64,000 bases of DNA from Arenibacter catalasegens (GCF_002909235.1 NZ_PHQQ01000003.1:62001-126000); one strand, 5' to 3'. Shown: positions 15,778 to 25,348, counted from the first letter of the stretch. Notes: a model not told the origin generated them from the letters alone. Translations and numbers: made by a program.

Positions 15778-16242
15778 ATGGCAAACTTCAATCTAAAAAT
15801 CAACGGAAAAACCCAACAAATAGAAGTAGACCCCACTACTCCGATGCTTTGGGTCTTGAGAGACCATCTGAAATTGGTCGGTACAAAATATGGTTGTGGT
15901 ATTTCGCAATGCGGTGCCTGTACCATACATCTTGGTGATAATGCAGTGCGCTCCTGCCAATTACCTATTTCGGCCGTAGGTGAACAGATGATTACGACCA
16001 TTGAAGGATTATCCGAAAACGGTGACCATCCCGTGCAACAAGCTTGGCTAGAGGAAGATGCGTATCAATGCGGATATTGTCAGGCAGGCCAGATCATGAA
16101 CGCGAGTGCATTCCTTAAAAAGAATCCGAATCCGACCGATGAAGAAATCGAAGGGGCTATGAACGGAAATATTTGTCGCTGTGGCACTTACCTACGAATC
16201 AAGAAGGCCATTAAAACCGCTGCAAATTCCGAAACCGTTTAA
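15778..16242 (+). CDS. (2Fe-2S)-binding small subunit of a molybdenum hydroxylase
   Basis: 154 residues. The plant-type [2Fe-2S] cluster uses [10 protein letters not shown] (about 40-50) with the later Cys in VRSC. The C-terminal four-Cys domain has QCGYCQAGQ near 100 and CRCGTY near 140. This is the CoxS/IorA family, passing electrons from molybdopterin to an acceptor. It is 32 bp upstream of the large subunit and no FAD subunit is present, the arrangement of IorAB-type (isoquinoline 1-oxidoreductase-like) enzymes that donate to a cytochrome or other periplasmic acceptor. The substrate cannot be inferred. Confidence 0.92.
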   Translation: MANFNLKINGKTQQIEVDPTTPMLWVLRDHLKLVGTKYGCGISQCGACTIHLGDNAVRSCQLPISAVGEQMITTIEGLSENGDHPVQQAWLEEDAYQCGYCQAGQIMNASAFLKKNPNPTDEEIEGAMNGNICRCGTYLRIKKAIKTAANSETV

Positions 16243-16274
16243 AAATTGATAGGTACATCAAAAAAAGAAACATC

Positions 16275-18473
16275 ATGACAAAGATAAAAACTCTATATAA
16301 TCGTCGCTCCTTTATCACGGTTTCCGCGGCTGCAGGGGGCGGAATGCTAATAGGATTTAGCTGGCTAAATGCATGTAAGCCAAATGCTCCAGAATTAGAG
16401 ACCGGAGTAGCGGTGCCAAAAGAATGGTTCGAAATTAACGGTTATATCAAAATTGGGGAAACAGGAATGGTTACTATATATTCGCCCAATCCCGAAATTG
16501 GTCAAAACATTCGTACTTCGATGCCAATGATAGTGGCGGAAGAGTTAGATGTTCCCTGGGAAAATGTTGTTGTGGAACAGGCGCCCCTAAACACCGGGTG
16601 GTACCAAAACCAATTTGCAGGTGGAAGTCTTTCCATTCGCTTAAGTTGGAATGCATTGCGAATGGCCGGCGCTACAGGTAGAAGAATGCTGATGGAAGCT
16701 GCAGCTAATGAATGGGGCGTACAAGTGTCCGATGTAACGGCCAGTGAAGGAGTCATCAAGGAAATTAATGGCGAGAGAACAATTACATATGGTGAAGTGG
16801 CTTCCAAGGCTGTTGGCATCCAAGTACCTAAAGAAGTTGAACTAAAGGGTGTTAAGGATTTCAAATTGATAGGTACCAGTAAAAAAAACGTAGACGGCAA
16901 GAAAATAGTTACCGGTCAACCCTTATTTGGTCTGGATTTTCATAGGGATGGTATGCAACTTGCCATGATCCAACATCCTCCCGCTTTTGGCATGACAGTA
17001 AAGGATTTCAATGTAGAAGAGATCAAAAGCATGCCTGGCGTTAACGATGCCTTTATTATAGACACTACCATTGAAGAACCTGGCGGATTTGATGAAAAAG
17101 GGTTTAAACAACTCATTGCCATCGTTGGGGATTCTACCTGGCAATTAATACAGGCCAAAAAAGCCCTTAAGGCCAACTGGGAAACTACCGGGGAGTTGGA
17201 AAGTTCCGATATGCATTTGAAGCGGTTGGAAAAAGCCCTGGTATCAGGTGAAGTACAAGAAAGCAGAAAGGATGGTAATCCGGAGGCCGCCTTTAAAAAA
17301 GCAGCTAAAATCATTGAACGAACTTATAGTGCCCCTTTTATAGCCCATAATACTTTGGAACCCATGAACTTTTTTGCAAACGTTACTGAGGATTCCGCAG
17401 AACTAATAGGACCAACACAAACGCCCGAAGCATTGGAGGGTTCAGTTGCTAAATTATTGAACTTACCGCTAGATAAAGTAACCGTAAATATGACTCGGAT
17501 TGGAGGAGGTTTTGGCAGAAGGCTCTACGTACATTTTGGTGTTGAAGCGGCCGCCATTTCTAAAAAGATAGGTGGACCGGTAAAACTTATCTATACCCGA
17601 GAAGATGATATGACCCAGGGAACCTATCGCCCAACCTATCGTTCAGTGTACAAGGCCGGTCTTGATGAGAATAACAATCTGATCGCTTTCACGGTAAAAG
17701 GTGCTGGATTGCCGGAAGGTCCTGTATTTCCAAACCGATTCCCAGCTGGGGCCGTTGAGAATTATTCGGCCGAAAAAATTAAAGCGCCTACCAATGTTAC
17801 TACTGGTGCATGGCGGGCACCTAGATCCAATTTTACCGCTGGAGCCGAACAGTCATTTCTTGATGAAGTGGCAGAAGCAGCTGGCAAGGATCCAATTGAT
17901 TTCCGTTTGGAATTATTTGATCGCGCAATAAATAACCCTGTAGGCGAAAAATATGAATATGAAGCAGACCGTTATGCAGGGGTATTGAAACTGGTCAAGG
18001 AGAAGGCCAATTGGGGAGAAACAAAACCTAACATTCATCGCGGGGTAGCTGCGTATTTTTGTCATTCCACCTATGTTGCTGAAATTTTTGACATGGTTGT
18101 GATAAATGGGCAGCCAAAAGTGGAAAAGGTTTGGTGCGCCGTGGATTGTGGCATTGTAGTCAATAGGGATTCCGCCAAGAATATAATTCAAGGTGGTGTA
18201 ATAGATGGTCTTGGTCACTCCATGTATAGCCAACTTACTTTTGAAAATGGCACACCCAACCAAATGAATTTTGACAAATATCAGTTGATTAGGCATTCAC
18301 AAGCGCCAAAAGAAATTGAGGTGTTCTTTGTTGAAAATGAAATAGACCCCACTGGGTTAGGAGAACCGGGTCTTCCGCCAGCTATTGGAGCATTGGCCAA
18401 TGCCCTGTACAAAGCAACCGGCCAACGGCATTATCATCAGCCTTTTGTGACCGAAAAACAAGTTGTGGGATAG
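16275..18473 (+). CDS. molybdopterin-binding large subunit (xanthine dehydrogenase family, IorB-like)
   Basis: 732 residues. The N-terminus has a Tat signal (NRRSFITVSAAAGGGMLIGF), predicting export with cofactor bound; the small subunit would travel with it. Molybdopterin domains follow: GGGFGRR near 415, TGAWRAPRSNF near 510, and GEPGLPP near 695, where the active-site Glu of the family resides. Aldehyde- or N-heterocycle-type hydroxylation is likely; the natural substrate is unknown. Same operon as the small subunit. A 734-bp non-coding region follows. Confidence 0.92.
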   Translation: MTKIKTLYNRRSFITVSAAAGGGMLIGFSWLNACKPNAPELETGVAVPKEWFEINGYIKIGETGMVTIYSPNPEIGQNIRTSMPMIVAEELDVPWENVVVEQAPLNTGWYQNQFAGGSLSIRLSWNALRMAGATGRRMLMEAAANEWGVQVSDVTASEGVIKEINGERTITYGEVASKAVGIQVPKEVELKGVKDFKLIGTSKKNVDGKKIVTGQPLFGLDFHRDGMQLAMIQHPPAFGMTVKDFNVEEIKSMPGVNDAFIIDTTIEEPGGFDEKGFKQLIAIVGDSTWQLIQAKKALKANWETTGELESSDMHLKRLEKALVSGEVQESRKDGNPEAAFKKAAKIIERTYSAPFIAHNTLEPMNFFANVTEDSAELIGPTQTPEALEGSVAKLLNLPLDKVTVNMTRIGGGFGRRLYVHFGVEAAAISKKIGGPVKLIYTREDDMTQGTYRPTYRSVYKAGLDENNNLIAFTVKGAGLPEGPVFPNRFPAGAVENYSAEKIKAPTNVTTGAWRAPRSNFTAGAEQSFLDEVAEAAGKDPIDFRLELFDRAINNPVGEKYEYEADRYAGVLKLVKEKANWGETKPNIHRGVAAYFCHSTYVAEIFDMVVINGQPKVEKVWCAVDCGIVVNRDSAKNIIQGGVIDGLGHSMYSQLTFENGTPNQMNFDKYQLIRHSQAPKEIEVFFVENEIDPTGLGEPGLPPAIGALANALYKATGQRHYHQPFVTEKQVVG

Positions 18474-18812
18474 GAGTTTGAACTAGTTGGAAGTCCTTAT
18501 TTCAAACCGCCTATTTATACTATCCCAAATCTTGAATTGAATCCAAAAAATTGGATTAAATATTACATCCATTTGGAATCGGTAGATATGGACCCACTCC
18601 CATGGTAAATGCTCTACGAACTAAATTTTCAAATTACCGAAGACTTATTATACAACCCTTTCCTTAAACCCTTTTTAAAATGTAGTTCTATAAGGAATCC
18701 AATTGAATGGAACTTAAACAAACCCGGTCAATAGAAAAATCGCAATGTTGGTGGATTCTCTTTTTGAAATTTCATTTTAATGACCCTTTAAAAGACTCTT
18801 TTTTTTATATTA

Positions 18813-19022
18813 TGCTATGGTGCACCCTATGGTGAGGGTGTGGTGCACCTGTGGTGAATTTCTCTGAACCAATTGTGGTTAAACCAACATCTTAAATATT
18901 AAAAATCCAACAATACAATGATTACCAGGTAATTACAAAATTATGACATTACTTAGGTAGAGGGTGAGGGTGTGGTGCAGCTATGGTGCACCTGTGGTGA
19001 GGGTGTGGTGCACCTGTGGTGT
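18813..19022. repeat. GGTGTGGTGCACCTGTGGTG repeats (block A)
   Basis: Two clusters (18813-18856, 18961-19022) made of alternating words CTATGGTG, GAGGGTGTGGTG and CACCTGTGGTG; the second has about five units back to back. Each unit contains the palindrome GGTGCACC, so hairpins are possible. On the minus strand this is 3' of the sulfatase at 19208-20512, beyond its terminator, mirroring block B. Confidence 0.6.
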
Positions 19023-19061
19023 TTTACTTCAAGTACGCTCATTCCATTTAATGGTATAAAA

Positions 19062-19091
19062 AAAGGAACAACAGTTTCCCATTGTTCCTTT
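19062..19091 (-). terminator. terminator of the 19208-20512 sulfatase
   Basis: Perfect 10-bp stem AAAGGAACAA/TTGTTCCTTT with a 10-nt loop CAGTTTCCCA, followed on the minus strand by T residues. Stem and loop are shared with the hairpin at 15203-15240. Confidence 0.7.
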
Positions 19092-19207
19092 ATCAACTAA
19101 ACTAACTCAAATTACTATATCTTTTAAATCAGGAATTAAAATGATTTATACTGCTGTGCTTTTTAAACAATTCAGGGCATATAAATATTATTTGTGCAAA
19201 CTGGCAA

Positions 19208-20512
19208 TCATTTATAACTATTTAGTACTTCCTTAAATTGTTTCAATGTTGTTCTGGACTCTTCTGAGAGATAGGCTATTTGGAGTGGATTTTGCTCTAA
19301 AATATCTTGTTCCAAATCATAAAGTTCGCCATTGTCATAAAGCTTCCATTTTTTATTCTGAACATATCTTCTGGCTTTAAAATTGCCCCAATTTGGATCA
19401 TAATGGCAAAATATCCAATCACGTGAAATGGAATTATCGCCAAATAATTGTGGATAAAAACTAAGCCCGTCCAAGGACATGGCCTTATTCTTTTTAGTTA
19501 CTGTTAAGTCCAACAGAGTTGGCAAGAAATCTGTAAAATCTATTAAATTGTCATTTACACTATTAGGAGCAATTTTACCTTTCCAGTTGGCTATTAATGG
19601 AACATGGGTGCCAGCATCGGTAGTATAACCCTTATTTCCTTTTAATAAGTCACCGTTGACCATGGAACTAACATCATGGTCAGTACCATTATCACCAACA
19701 AAAAGAATGAGTGTATTTTCACGAATCCCGAGTTCATCTGTTTTTTTAACAATCCTTCCGAGTATCATGTCCATATAACTCACCATTTCTCCGAAATAAG
19801 CGGGGTCGTTAATTTTTGATTTGGAATCGAAATCTTTGAATCCCTTATTTATTGGAGTTGATACAAAAGGGTCGTGGGTCAGAGCCATCGGATAGTAAAT
19901 AAAAAAGGGAGAATCTCCATTTTTTTCAATAAAGGCGGTAATTTTATCGAGGAAAATGTCAGGACCATATTTACCAGGGTAAGTTTGTGTACCCTGATTT
20001 TTAGTACTCAATGTCGGATCTTTGTACCGTGACCCTTGCTGGTCTATTTGCCATAAACAATAGTCATCAAATCCTGCTTTTTCAGGGGTAGTTCCAATCT
20101 TATTGCCAGCCAATTTACGTTGATGGGAATTCCCTAACAACTGCCATTTTCCAGCAACATAGGTGCTATATCCTGCTTCCTGCATAAAATGTCCAAATGT
20201 TTTTTCCTTGGGATCCAATAATCCAAAACCGATATAATTTCGATTATTATACTTCCCGGTCATTATCTGTACACGGGAAGGAGTACAAAGTGGTGTGGAA
20301 TAACAATGATCAAATCTCATGCCTTCCACGGCAAGTTGGTCCAAGTTAGGAGTTTGGTAACTTGTACCACCATAAGCCCCCAAAGCCTCATAACCCAAAT
20401 CGTCAGCCATAATTAGGATGATGTTCGGTTTTTTTTGTGATATTACGTCTGTACAGCTCATCACCATTATTGATAGAACAATAAAAAGTGGTCTTGTCAA
20501 TTCCTTCATCAT
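19208..20512 (-). CDS. sulfatase (formylglycine-dependent), lipoprotein
   Basis: 434 residues. Lipoprotein signal with VMSC lipobox (Cys20), so surface or periplasm anchored. KPNIILIMADDLGYE carries the metal-binding Asp pair. The modification motif CTPSRVQIMTG has Cys76, which anaerobic or FGE enzymes convert to formylglycine. FVGDNGTDH supplies further metal ligands. It hydrolyses sulfate esters, probably of algal polysaccharides, but the exact substrate is not deducible. Seven bases separate it from the end of the upstream sulfatase, so both were one operon. Start could be Met1 or Met2. Confidence 0.93.
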   Translation of the reverse strand: MMKELTRPLFIVLSIMVMSCTDVISQKKPNIILIMADDLGYEALGAYGGTSYQTPNLDQLAVEGMRFDHCYSTPLCTPSRVQIMTGKYNNRNYIGFGLLDPKEKTFGHFMQEAGYSTYVAGKWQLLGNSHQRKLAGNKIGTTPEKAGFDDYCLWQIDQQGSRYKDPTLSTKNQGTQTYPGKYGPDIFLDKITAFIEKNGDSPFFIYYPMALTHDPFVSTPINKGFKDFDSKSKINDPAYFGEMVSYMDMILGRIVKKTDELGIRENTLILFVGDNGTDHDVSSMVNGDLLKGNKGYTTDAGTHVPLIANWKGKIAPNSVNDNLIDFTDFLPTLLDLTVTKKNKAMSLDGLSFYPQLFGDNSISRDWIFCHYDPNWGNFKARRYVQNKKWKLYDNGELYDLEQDILEQNPLQIAYLSEESRTTLKQFKEVLNSYK

Positions 20513-20519
20513 AATATTA

Positions 20520-21993
20520 TTAATCTATTAAACTTCCAGCAGGTCTTATATTTTCACCAGTTCTTCCCGTAAGATCATCGCCTAAATCTTTTCTGGCAAC
20601 TTCTGCCAATTGTTTTAGTTCTTCGACAACCTCAGGGTAAAGCACTTTAACATCATAATATTCGCCTGGATCTCGCCTGAGGTCATATAGCGCAATAGAA
20701 TTAAAATCAGCTTGAATTGTAGATCCCGGAAAACCATCATTACCTGGTAAACTACCCCTATATGACCTATGTTTATGTGGAAATACTAATTTCCAATTAT
20801 CTTTCCGTATAGCTTCCAAATTATTACGTCCATAATAATAATATAAATGATCTCTTGGATTAGCATTCACCTCTCCCTTGAGTAACGGAAAAATGTTTAC
20901 TCCATCTATTTTATGGCTCGGCAATTTTCCCCCAGTTATGGTTTTAATCGTAGGTAATATATCTAGGGTGGATGCAATATTATTACAAATAGCACCTTCC
21001 GGAATAACACTCGGCCATCTCATTATACACGGTTCACGTTGACCACCTTCCCAACTGGTTCCTTTGCCCTCGCGCAATCCCCCACTTGATCCGGCATGAT
21101 TTCCAAAATTTAGCCATGGTCCATTATCACTTGTATAAATTACCAGCGTATTTTCATCTAGTCCATTATCCTTAAGGGCCTTTAAAATTTGGCCTACCGA
21201 CCAGTCCAATTCCATCATAAGATCACCATAAAGACCTATTTTGCTTTTTCCTTTGAATTTATCAGATACTGCAATTGGAACATGGGGCATTGAATGAGGA
21301 ACATAAAGAAAAAATGGTTTCTCTTTATTTTTAGCAATAAAGTCCACTGCCTTTTCCGTGTAAATAGTGGTAAGCTCTGATTGGTCTTCAAGTGTTTGTA
21401 TTTCCCTAACCTTTTCATTTCCCTCAATCAAAGGTAGTGGGGGAAACGCCTTTTTTCTCCAATTTGACGTGTCGGAAATTGCTTTTCCCTCGAAATCTAC
21501 TGGCCACATATCATTAGAATAGGGAAGACCGGTGAATTCGTCAAATCCATGTTGAAGTGGTAGAAAAGGTTTGGCATCGCCCAAATGCCATTTGCCAAAT
21601 ATGGCAGTGGCATATCCTTTATCTTTAAGCATTTCAGCTATGGTAATTTCATTGGTATTCAGGCCTTTTTCCGAATTAGGAAATAGAGCTCCGCTTATGC
21701 CTATCCTGTTAGGATAGCAGCCAGTCAATAAACCTGCCCTGGAAGCACTGCACACTGCTTGAGCAGCATAAAAATTAGTAAACCTCATAGCCTTCCTGAG
21801 ACATTTTATCCAAATGCGGTGTATTATACCCCGTAGCTCCATAGGTTCCAATATCTCCATAGCCTAAGTCATCCATAAAAATAAGGACGATATTCGGCGT
21901 TTCGTTAACAGTATTTTTATGCTTGGAATCGTCGCCACAACTAGATATTATGACCAATATTAGGATAAACACGGCTTTGATATTTAAGTTCAT
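20520..21993 (-). pseudogene. sulfatase with a single-base frameshift near its N-terminus
   Basis: Restoring one base gives about 490 residues. The 5' part (21993-21790) encodes a lipoprotein signal (VIISSCGDD, Cys19), [17 protein letters not shown] and HLDKMSQEG, then runs into a stop after YEVY. The remainder continues in the other frame as [19 protein letters not shown], with the formylglycine Cys. One surplus base at 21789 separates GGC (EG) from ATG (MRF); the usual sulfatase text is [12 protein letters not shown]. All other motifs (GKWHLG, YTSDNGPW) are intact, so the mutation is recent, or is a sequencing error. Confidence 0.88.
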
Positions 21994-22176
21994 CAGTATA
22001 ATTTTAAATAATTACAATAAATTAATCCAATTGAAATTTGAAAACCAATTGATAATCAATCTACCTATATTTTATGTAGTTTACTTATCAAATAAAAATG
22101 CTACGGTAAAGTAGACAAACACATAGTCTAACAGCATACAAAACAACTATGTCAATTAAGGATGTTACCTTGAAAT
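21994..22176. other. AT-rich region upstream of sulfatases and IS
   Basis: Contains the presumed promoter of the two minus-strand sulfatases and the left flank of the insertion sequence. Nothing else recognisable. Confidence 0.4.
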
Positions 22177-22187
22177 GGATCAATCCC

Positions 22188-22295
22188 AAAAGTTGTGTGT
22201 GAATTGAAATAGGAGTCCGATCGGATCAAGATCAAAAGTTGTGTGTGAATTGAAATAGGAGTCCGATCGGATCAAGATCAAAAGTTGTGTGTGAA
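22188..22295 (+). repeat. 46-bp tandem repeat at the IS left end
   Basis: Two identical 46-bp units begin at 22188 and 22234, each AAAAGTTGTGTGTGAATTG followed by AAATAGGAGTCCGATCGGATCAAGATC-type sequence, and a 16-bp partial third at 22280. Each unit contains part of the terminal inverted repeat, so the IS has two or three nested left ends. Confidence 0.85.
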
Positions 22296-22315
22296 ATGAA
22301 AATAGAATAAGATCT

Positions 22316-22696
22316 TTGCAAAAAAAACGATCAACATTGGAATTATCTATAGACCTATTAAAGCTTATACTGCCCGAACTATTAATAACCCACTTCGACC
22401 TGGTCGCCCATAAAACAGAAGATGGTACGCTTCATTTTTATTTTGAAGAAAAAAAGGATACCCCTAAAGAGGAAAGGCATCGCACTTTAATAGCCCATGG
22501 TTTTCACAAAGAGATCGTCGTCCAGGACTTTCCATTACGGGGAAAGTCGGTGTATCTCCACATTAAGCGCCGCCGTTGGCTGGACAAGGCCACGGGCCAG
22601 GCCGTGCAAAGAGATTGGGATCTAGTGGCACAGGGGACTCGTATGACCGTAGAGTTCGCTGCTTTTTTAAAAGTACTTGGTCAGTACCAAAGCTAA
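22316..22696 (+). CDS. ISAon1-like transposase, N-terminal region (copy 1)
   Basis: 126 residues from TTG 22316. It contains THFDL..HKTEDGTLHFYFEEK and FHKEIVVQDFPLRGKSVYLHIKRRRWL, a compact N-terminal module that RefSeq-type annotations call the ISAon1 family transposase N-terminal region, probably DNA-binding. A run of eight A at the start (seven bases in the corresponding copy-2 segment) changes the upstream frame between copies. The stop lies 20 nt inside the next ORF. Confidence 0.75.
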   Translation: MQKKRSTLELSIDLLKLILPELLITHFDLVAHKTEDGTLHFYFEEKKDTPKEERHRTLIAHGFHKEIVVQDFPLRGKSVYLHIKRRRWLDKATGQAVQRDWDLVAQGTRMTVEFAAFLKVLGQYQS

Positions 22697-23663
22697 TGAC
22701 TGTCATACCATTGGCGGGTTTTATGGGGTCAACGGCAAAAGACTACAGCGACAGTTTCGTGATTACTTAAGCGAGTTCAAACAATGGAAGGAGAGACCAC
22801 ATGCCAAGGAGTGGCTCATATTTCCTGAGAATATAGGACCTTATCTGTCCATTGACGAAACGGCCCTCTCCAAGGGGGAACTCTATACCATTATCACCAA
22901 TAAAAAGGCCAAGGGCAAGAAAGGAGCTATAGTGGCCATATTCTCCGGCACCAAGGTGGGGCCGATCATAGAGCAACTGCTAAAGATATCGGCCAAGAAA
23001 AGATCCGAGGTCAAGGAAATTACCCTGGATATGGCCAACTCCATGAAGACCATCGCCAAACAATGCTTCCCAAAAGCGATACAGGTGACGGACAGGTTCC
23101 ACGTACAGAAACTTGCACTGGAAGCCCTTCAGGATATCAGGATCAAGCACAGGTGGGACGCCATAGACCAGGAGAACGAACAGATAAAACAGGCAAGGGC
23201 AAAGAACGGAACATTCGCCCCAAAAGAGTTCAGCAATGGGGACACAAGGAAACAGCTATTGGCCAGAAGTAGATACCTCCTTTATAAATCGCCAAACAAT
23301 TGGACGCAAAACCAATCCGAAAGAAGCAAAATATTGTTCGATCAATATCCCGATATAAAGGTCGCCTTCGACCTGGCACAGGGGCTAAGGAACATATTCA
23401 ATACGGCAACTTCTATACAAATAGCATATACAAAGCTGGCACATTGGTACAAGGACGTAGAAAACACGGGCTTCAGGGCCTTCAATACAATTGCCAACAC
23501 TATATCCCTCAATTATAGATCGATCCTAAACTATTTTATAAATAGAAGTACAAACGCATCCGCTGAATCATTTAATGCTAAAATAAAAGCTTTTAGAGCT
23601 CAGTTTAGAGGTGTGAAAAATGTAGAATTCTTCCTTTATAGATTGACCACAATTTTTGCATAA
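22677..23663 (+). CDS. ISAon1-like DDE transposase (copy 1)
   Basis: 328 residues from TTG 22677. DDE core resembling the ISL3/transposase_12 group: LSIDETALSKGELYTI (first Asp), VTDRFHVQKLA (second Asp) and a late NASAESFNAKIKAF (Glu). It overlaps ORF1 by 20 nt in the +1 frame, so made by reinitiation/coupling or by frameshifting; no -1 slippery geometry fits. Intact, so potentially active. Cut-and-paste is expected for this type. Confidence 0.82.
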   Translation: MVSTKANDCHTIGGFYGVNGKRLQRQFRDYLSEFKQWKERPHAKEWLIFPENIGPYLSIDETALSKGELYTIITNKKAKGKKGAIVAIFSGTKVGPIIEQLLKISAKKRSEVKEITLDMANSMKTIAKQCFPKAIQVTDRFHVQKLALEALQDIRIKHRWDAIDQENEQIKQARAKNGTFAPKEFSNGDTRKQLLARSRYLLYKSPNNWTQNQSERSKILFDQYPDIKVAFDLAQGLRNIFNTATSIQIAYTKLAHWYKDVENTGFRAFNTIANTISLNYRSILNYFINRSTNASAESFNAKIKAFRAQFRGVKNVEFFLYRLTTIFA

Positions 23664-23678
23664 ACACAACAATTGGTC

Positions 23679-24068
23679 ATGATCCGTCCGATCTTTGCAA
23701 GAAAACGATCGGCATTGGAATTATCTTTGGACCTATTAAAGCTTATACTACCAGAACTATTAATAACGCACTTCGACCTGGCCTCCCATAAAACGGAAGA
23801 TGGAACGCTCCATCTATATTTTGAAGAAAAGAAGGACACCCCTAAAGAAGAAAAACATCGCATTTTAATAGCCCATGGTTTTCATAAAGAGATAGTCGTC
23901 CAGGACTTTCCATTGAGGGGAAAATCGGTCTACCTCCACATCAAGCGCCGCCGTTGGCTTGATAAGCGCACCAACGAAATAGTGCAGAGAAATTGGGATC
24001 TGGTAGCACAGGGAACACGGATGACCATCGAGTTCGCTGCTTTTTTAAAAGTACTTGGTCGATACTAG
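23679..24068 (+). CDS. ISAon1-like transposase, N-terminal region (copy 2)
   Basis: 129 residues from ATG 23679, the ATG of MIRPIFARKRSALEL. This ATG comes from the right end of copy 1 (TTGGTCATGATCC), so the tandem junction supplies the start codon. The rest aligns with copy 1 over its length with scattered changes. Copy 2 lacks its own left terminal repeat, so may not mobilize alone. Confidence 0.72.
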   Translation: MIRPIFARKRSALELSLDLLKLILPELLITHFDLASHKTEDGTLHLYFEEKKDTPKEEKHRILIAHGFHKEIVVQDFPLRGKSVYLHIKRRRWLDKRTNEIVQRNWDLVAQGTRMTIEFAAFLKVLGRY

Positions 24069-25041
24069 GGCTTCGGACTGCCGCACCATAGGCCATTTCT
24101 ATGGGGTCGACGGAAAGAAGCTCCAGCGACAGTACAAGGATTACTTGAGCGATTTTAAAGATTGGGAACAAAAGGGACATGCCAAACAATGGCTCATCTT
24201 TCCCGAGAATATCGGGCCATATCTGTCCATTGACGAAACGGCACTCTCCAAGGGGGAGCTCTATACCATAATCACCAACAAAAAGGCCAAGGGCAAAAAA
24301 GGATCCATAGTGGCCATATTCTCCGGTACCAAGGTGGAACCGATCATAGAACAATTAATGAAGATATCGGCCAAGGAAAGGGCCAAGGTCAAGGAGATCA
24401 CCCTGGATATGGCAAACTCGATGAAGACCATTGCCAAAAAGTGCTTCCCCGGGGCAATACAGGTCACCGATCGCTTCCACGTACAGAAACTTGCCATAGA
24501 GGCCCTTCAGGATATCCGGATCAAACACAGATGGGACGCAATAGACCTGGAGAACGAACAGATAAAACAGGCCAGGGCAAAGAACAGTACATTCGTCCCA
24601 AAAGAATTCAATAACGGGGATACAAGAAAGCAACTATTGGCCCGCAGCAGGTATTTACTGTACAAGGCTCCAAATAACTGGACAGAGAACCAATACACAA
24701 GAAGCAGGATATTGTTCGATCAATATCCAGATATAAAGATTGCCTTTGACCTGGTCCAAGGGCTCAGGAACATATTCAATACGGCAACGTCCATAGAGAC
24801 CGCCTATACAAAACTGGCACATTGGTACAAGGATGTAGAAAATACAGGATTTAGGGCGTTCAACACCATCGCAAACACGATATCGCTCAACTATAGATCT
24901 ATTCTGAACTATTTTATAAACAGAAGCACAAATGCATCGGCAGAATCGTTCAATGCAAAAATAAAAGCTTTTAGGGCACAGTTCAGGGGTGTGAAAAATG
25001 TAGAATTCTTCCTTTATAGACTAACTACAATCTTTGCATAA
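24055..25041 (+). CDS. ISAon1-like DDE transposase (copy 2)
   Basis: 328 residues, same length as copy 1, with the same LSIDETALSK, VTDRFHVQKLA and SAESFNAKIKAF motifs and the same +1-frame overlap with its N-terminal ORF. The differences from copy 1 are spread along the sequence, showing two separately diverged elements rather than a fresh duplication. The right end at 25040-25063 carries the terminal inverted repeat. Confidence 0.8.
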   Translation: MVDTRASDCRTIGHFYGVDGKKLQRQYKDYLSDFKDWEQKGHAKQWLIFPENIGPYLSIDETALSKGELYTIITNKKAKGKKGSIVAIFSGTKVEPIIEQLMKISAKERAKVKEITLDMANSMKTIAKKCFPGAIQVTDRFHVQKLAIEALQDIRIKHRWDAIDLENEQIKQARAKNSTFVPKEFNNGDTRKQLLARSRYLLYKAPNNWTENQYTRSRILFDQYPDIKIAFDLVQGLRNIFNTATSIETAYTKLAHWYKDVENTGFRAFNTIANTISLNYRSILNYFINRSTNASAESFNAKIKAFRAQFRGVKNVEFFLYRLTTIFA

Positions 25042-25063
25042 ACACAACAATTGGTCTTGATCC

Positions 25064-25348
25064 CAAATTGTCTGGGTAATGTCGCAATCATTTGTAGTAG
25101 CTAGGAAAGAAGAGTCTTAAAAGGCACCAACTCCCAGGTGGTGGAAACAAAAAAAGCCTCCCAACATGGAAAGCCTTTCATCGGTTATTGTCGGTCCAAA
25201 TTTGCATCTGGATGGTTCGACAAATACAACCTTGCCTCAATTTGCATCGAGACACAACACAACCAGACAAAGATAATAAAGGTTTTTAGATTTTCACTGT
25301 TTGGATGATCTTATTTGGACAATCCTTTTACGCCCCATTTTAGATTGG
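25064..25348. other. intergenic region right of the IS
   Basis: No ORF with support. It contains AAATTTGCATCTGGATGG/CAATTTGCATCGAGAC near-repeats (25198-25250) of unknown meaning and the 3' flank of the Nudix-like regulator gene. Confidence 0.35.

Larger units (their letters stand above)
18474..19207. other. 734-bp intergenic region with repeats and hairpin
   Basis: Between the molybdenum hydroxylase (plus) and a sulfatase (minus). 18474-18800 is featureless and AT-rich; 18813-19022 holds GGTGTGGTGCACC repeats; 19062-19091 is the sulfatase terminator. No ORF of merit. Confidence 0.6.
22177..25063 (+). mobile_element. two diverged ISAon1-like insertion sequences in tandem
   Basis: Left end GGATCAATCCCAAAAGTTG (from 22177) and right end, read inward on the minus strand from 25063, GGATCAAGACCAATTGTTG are matching terminal inverted repeats. 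Inside are two copies of a two-ORF transposase (22316-23663; 23679-25041), about 85-90% alike in protein, so not a recent duplication. A copy-1 right end is present at the junction (23660-23683), but copy 2 has no left end. Copy 1 carries a 46-bp tandem repeat at its left end. No clear target duplication was seen. Confidence 0.75.

Noticed and set aside
22188-22295. CRISPR-like array at the IS left end
   Set aside because: The 46-bp units are directly adjacent with no variable spacers and carry the IS terminal repeat; there are no cas genes in the window.
22667-22696. Programmed -1 frameshift joining the two ISAon1-like ORFs
   Set aside because: The second ORF is in the +1 frame, not -1, and ORF2 has its own TTG start; coupling or reinitiation is simpler, so the two ORFs are listed separately.
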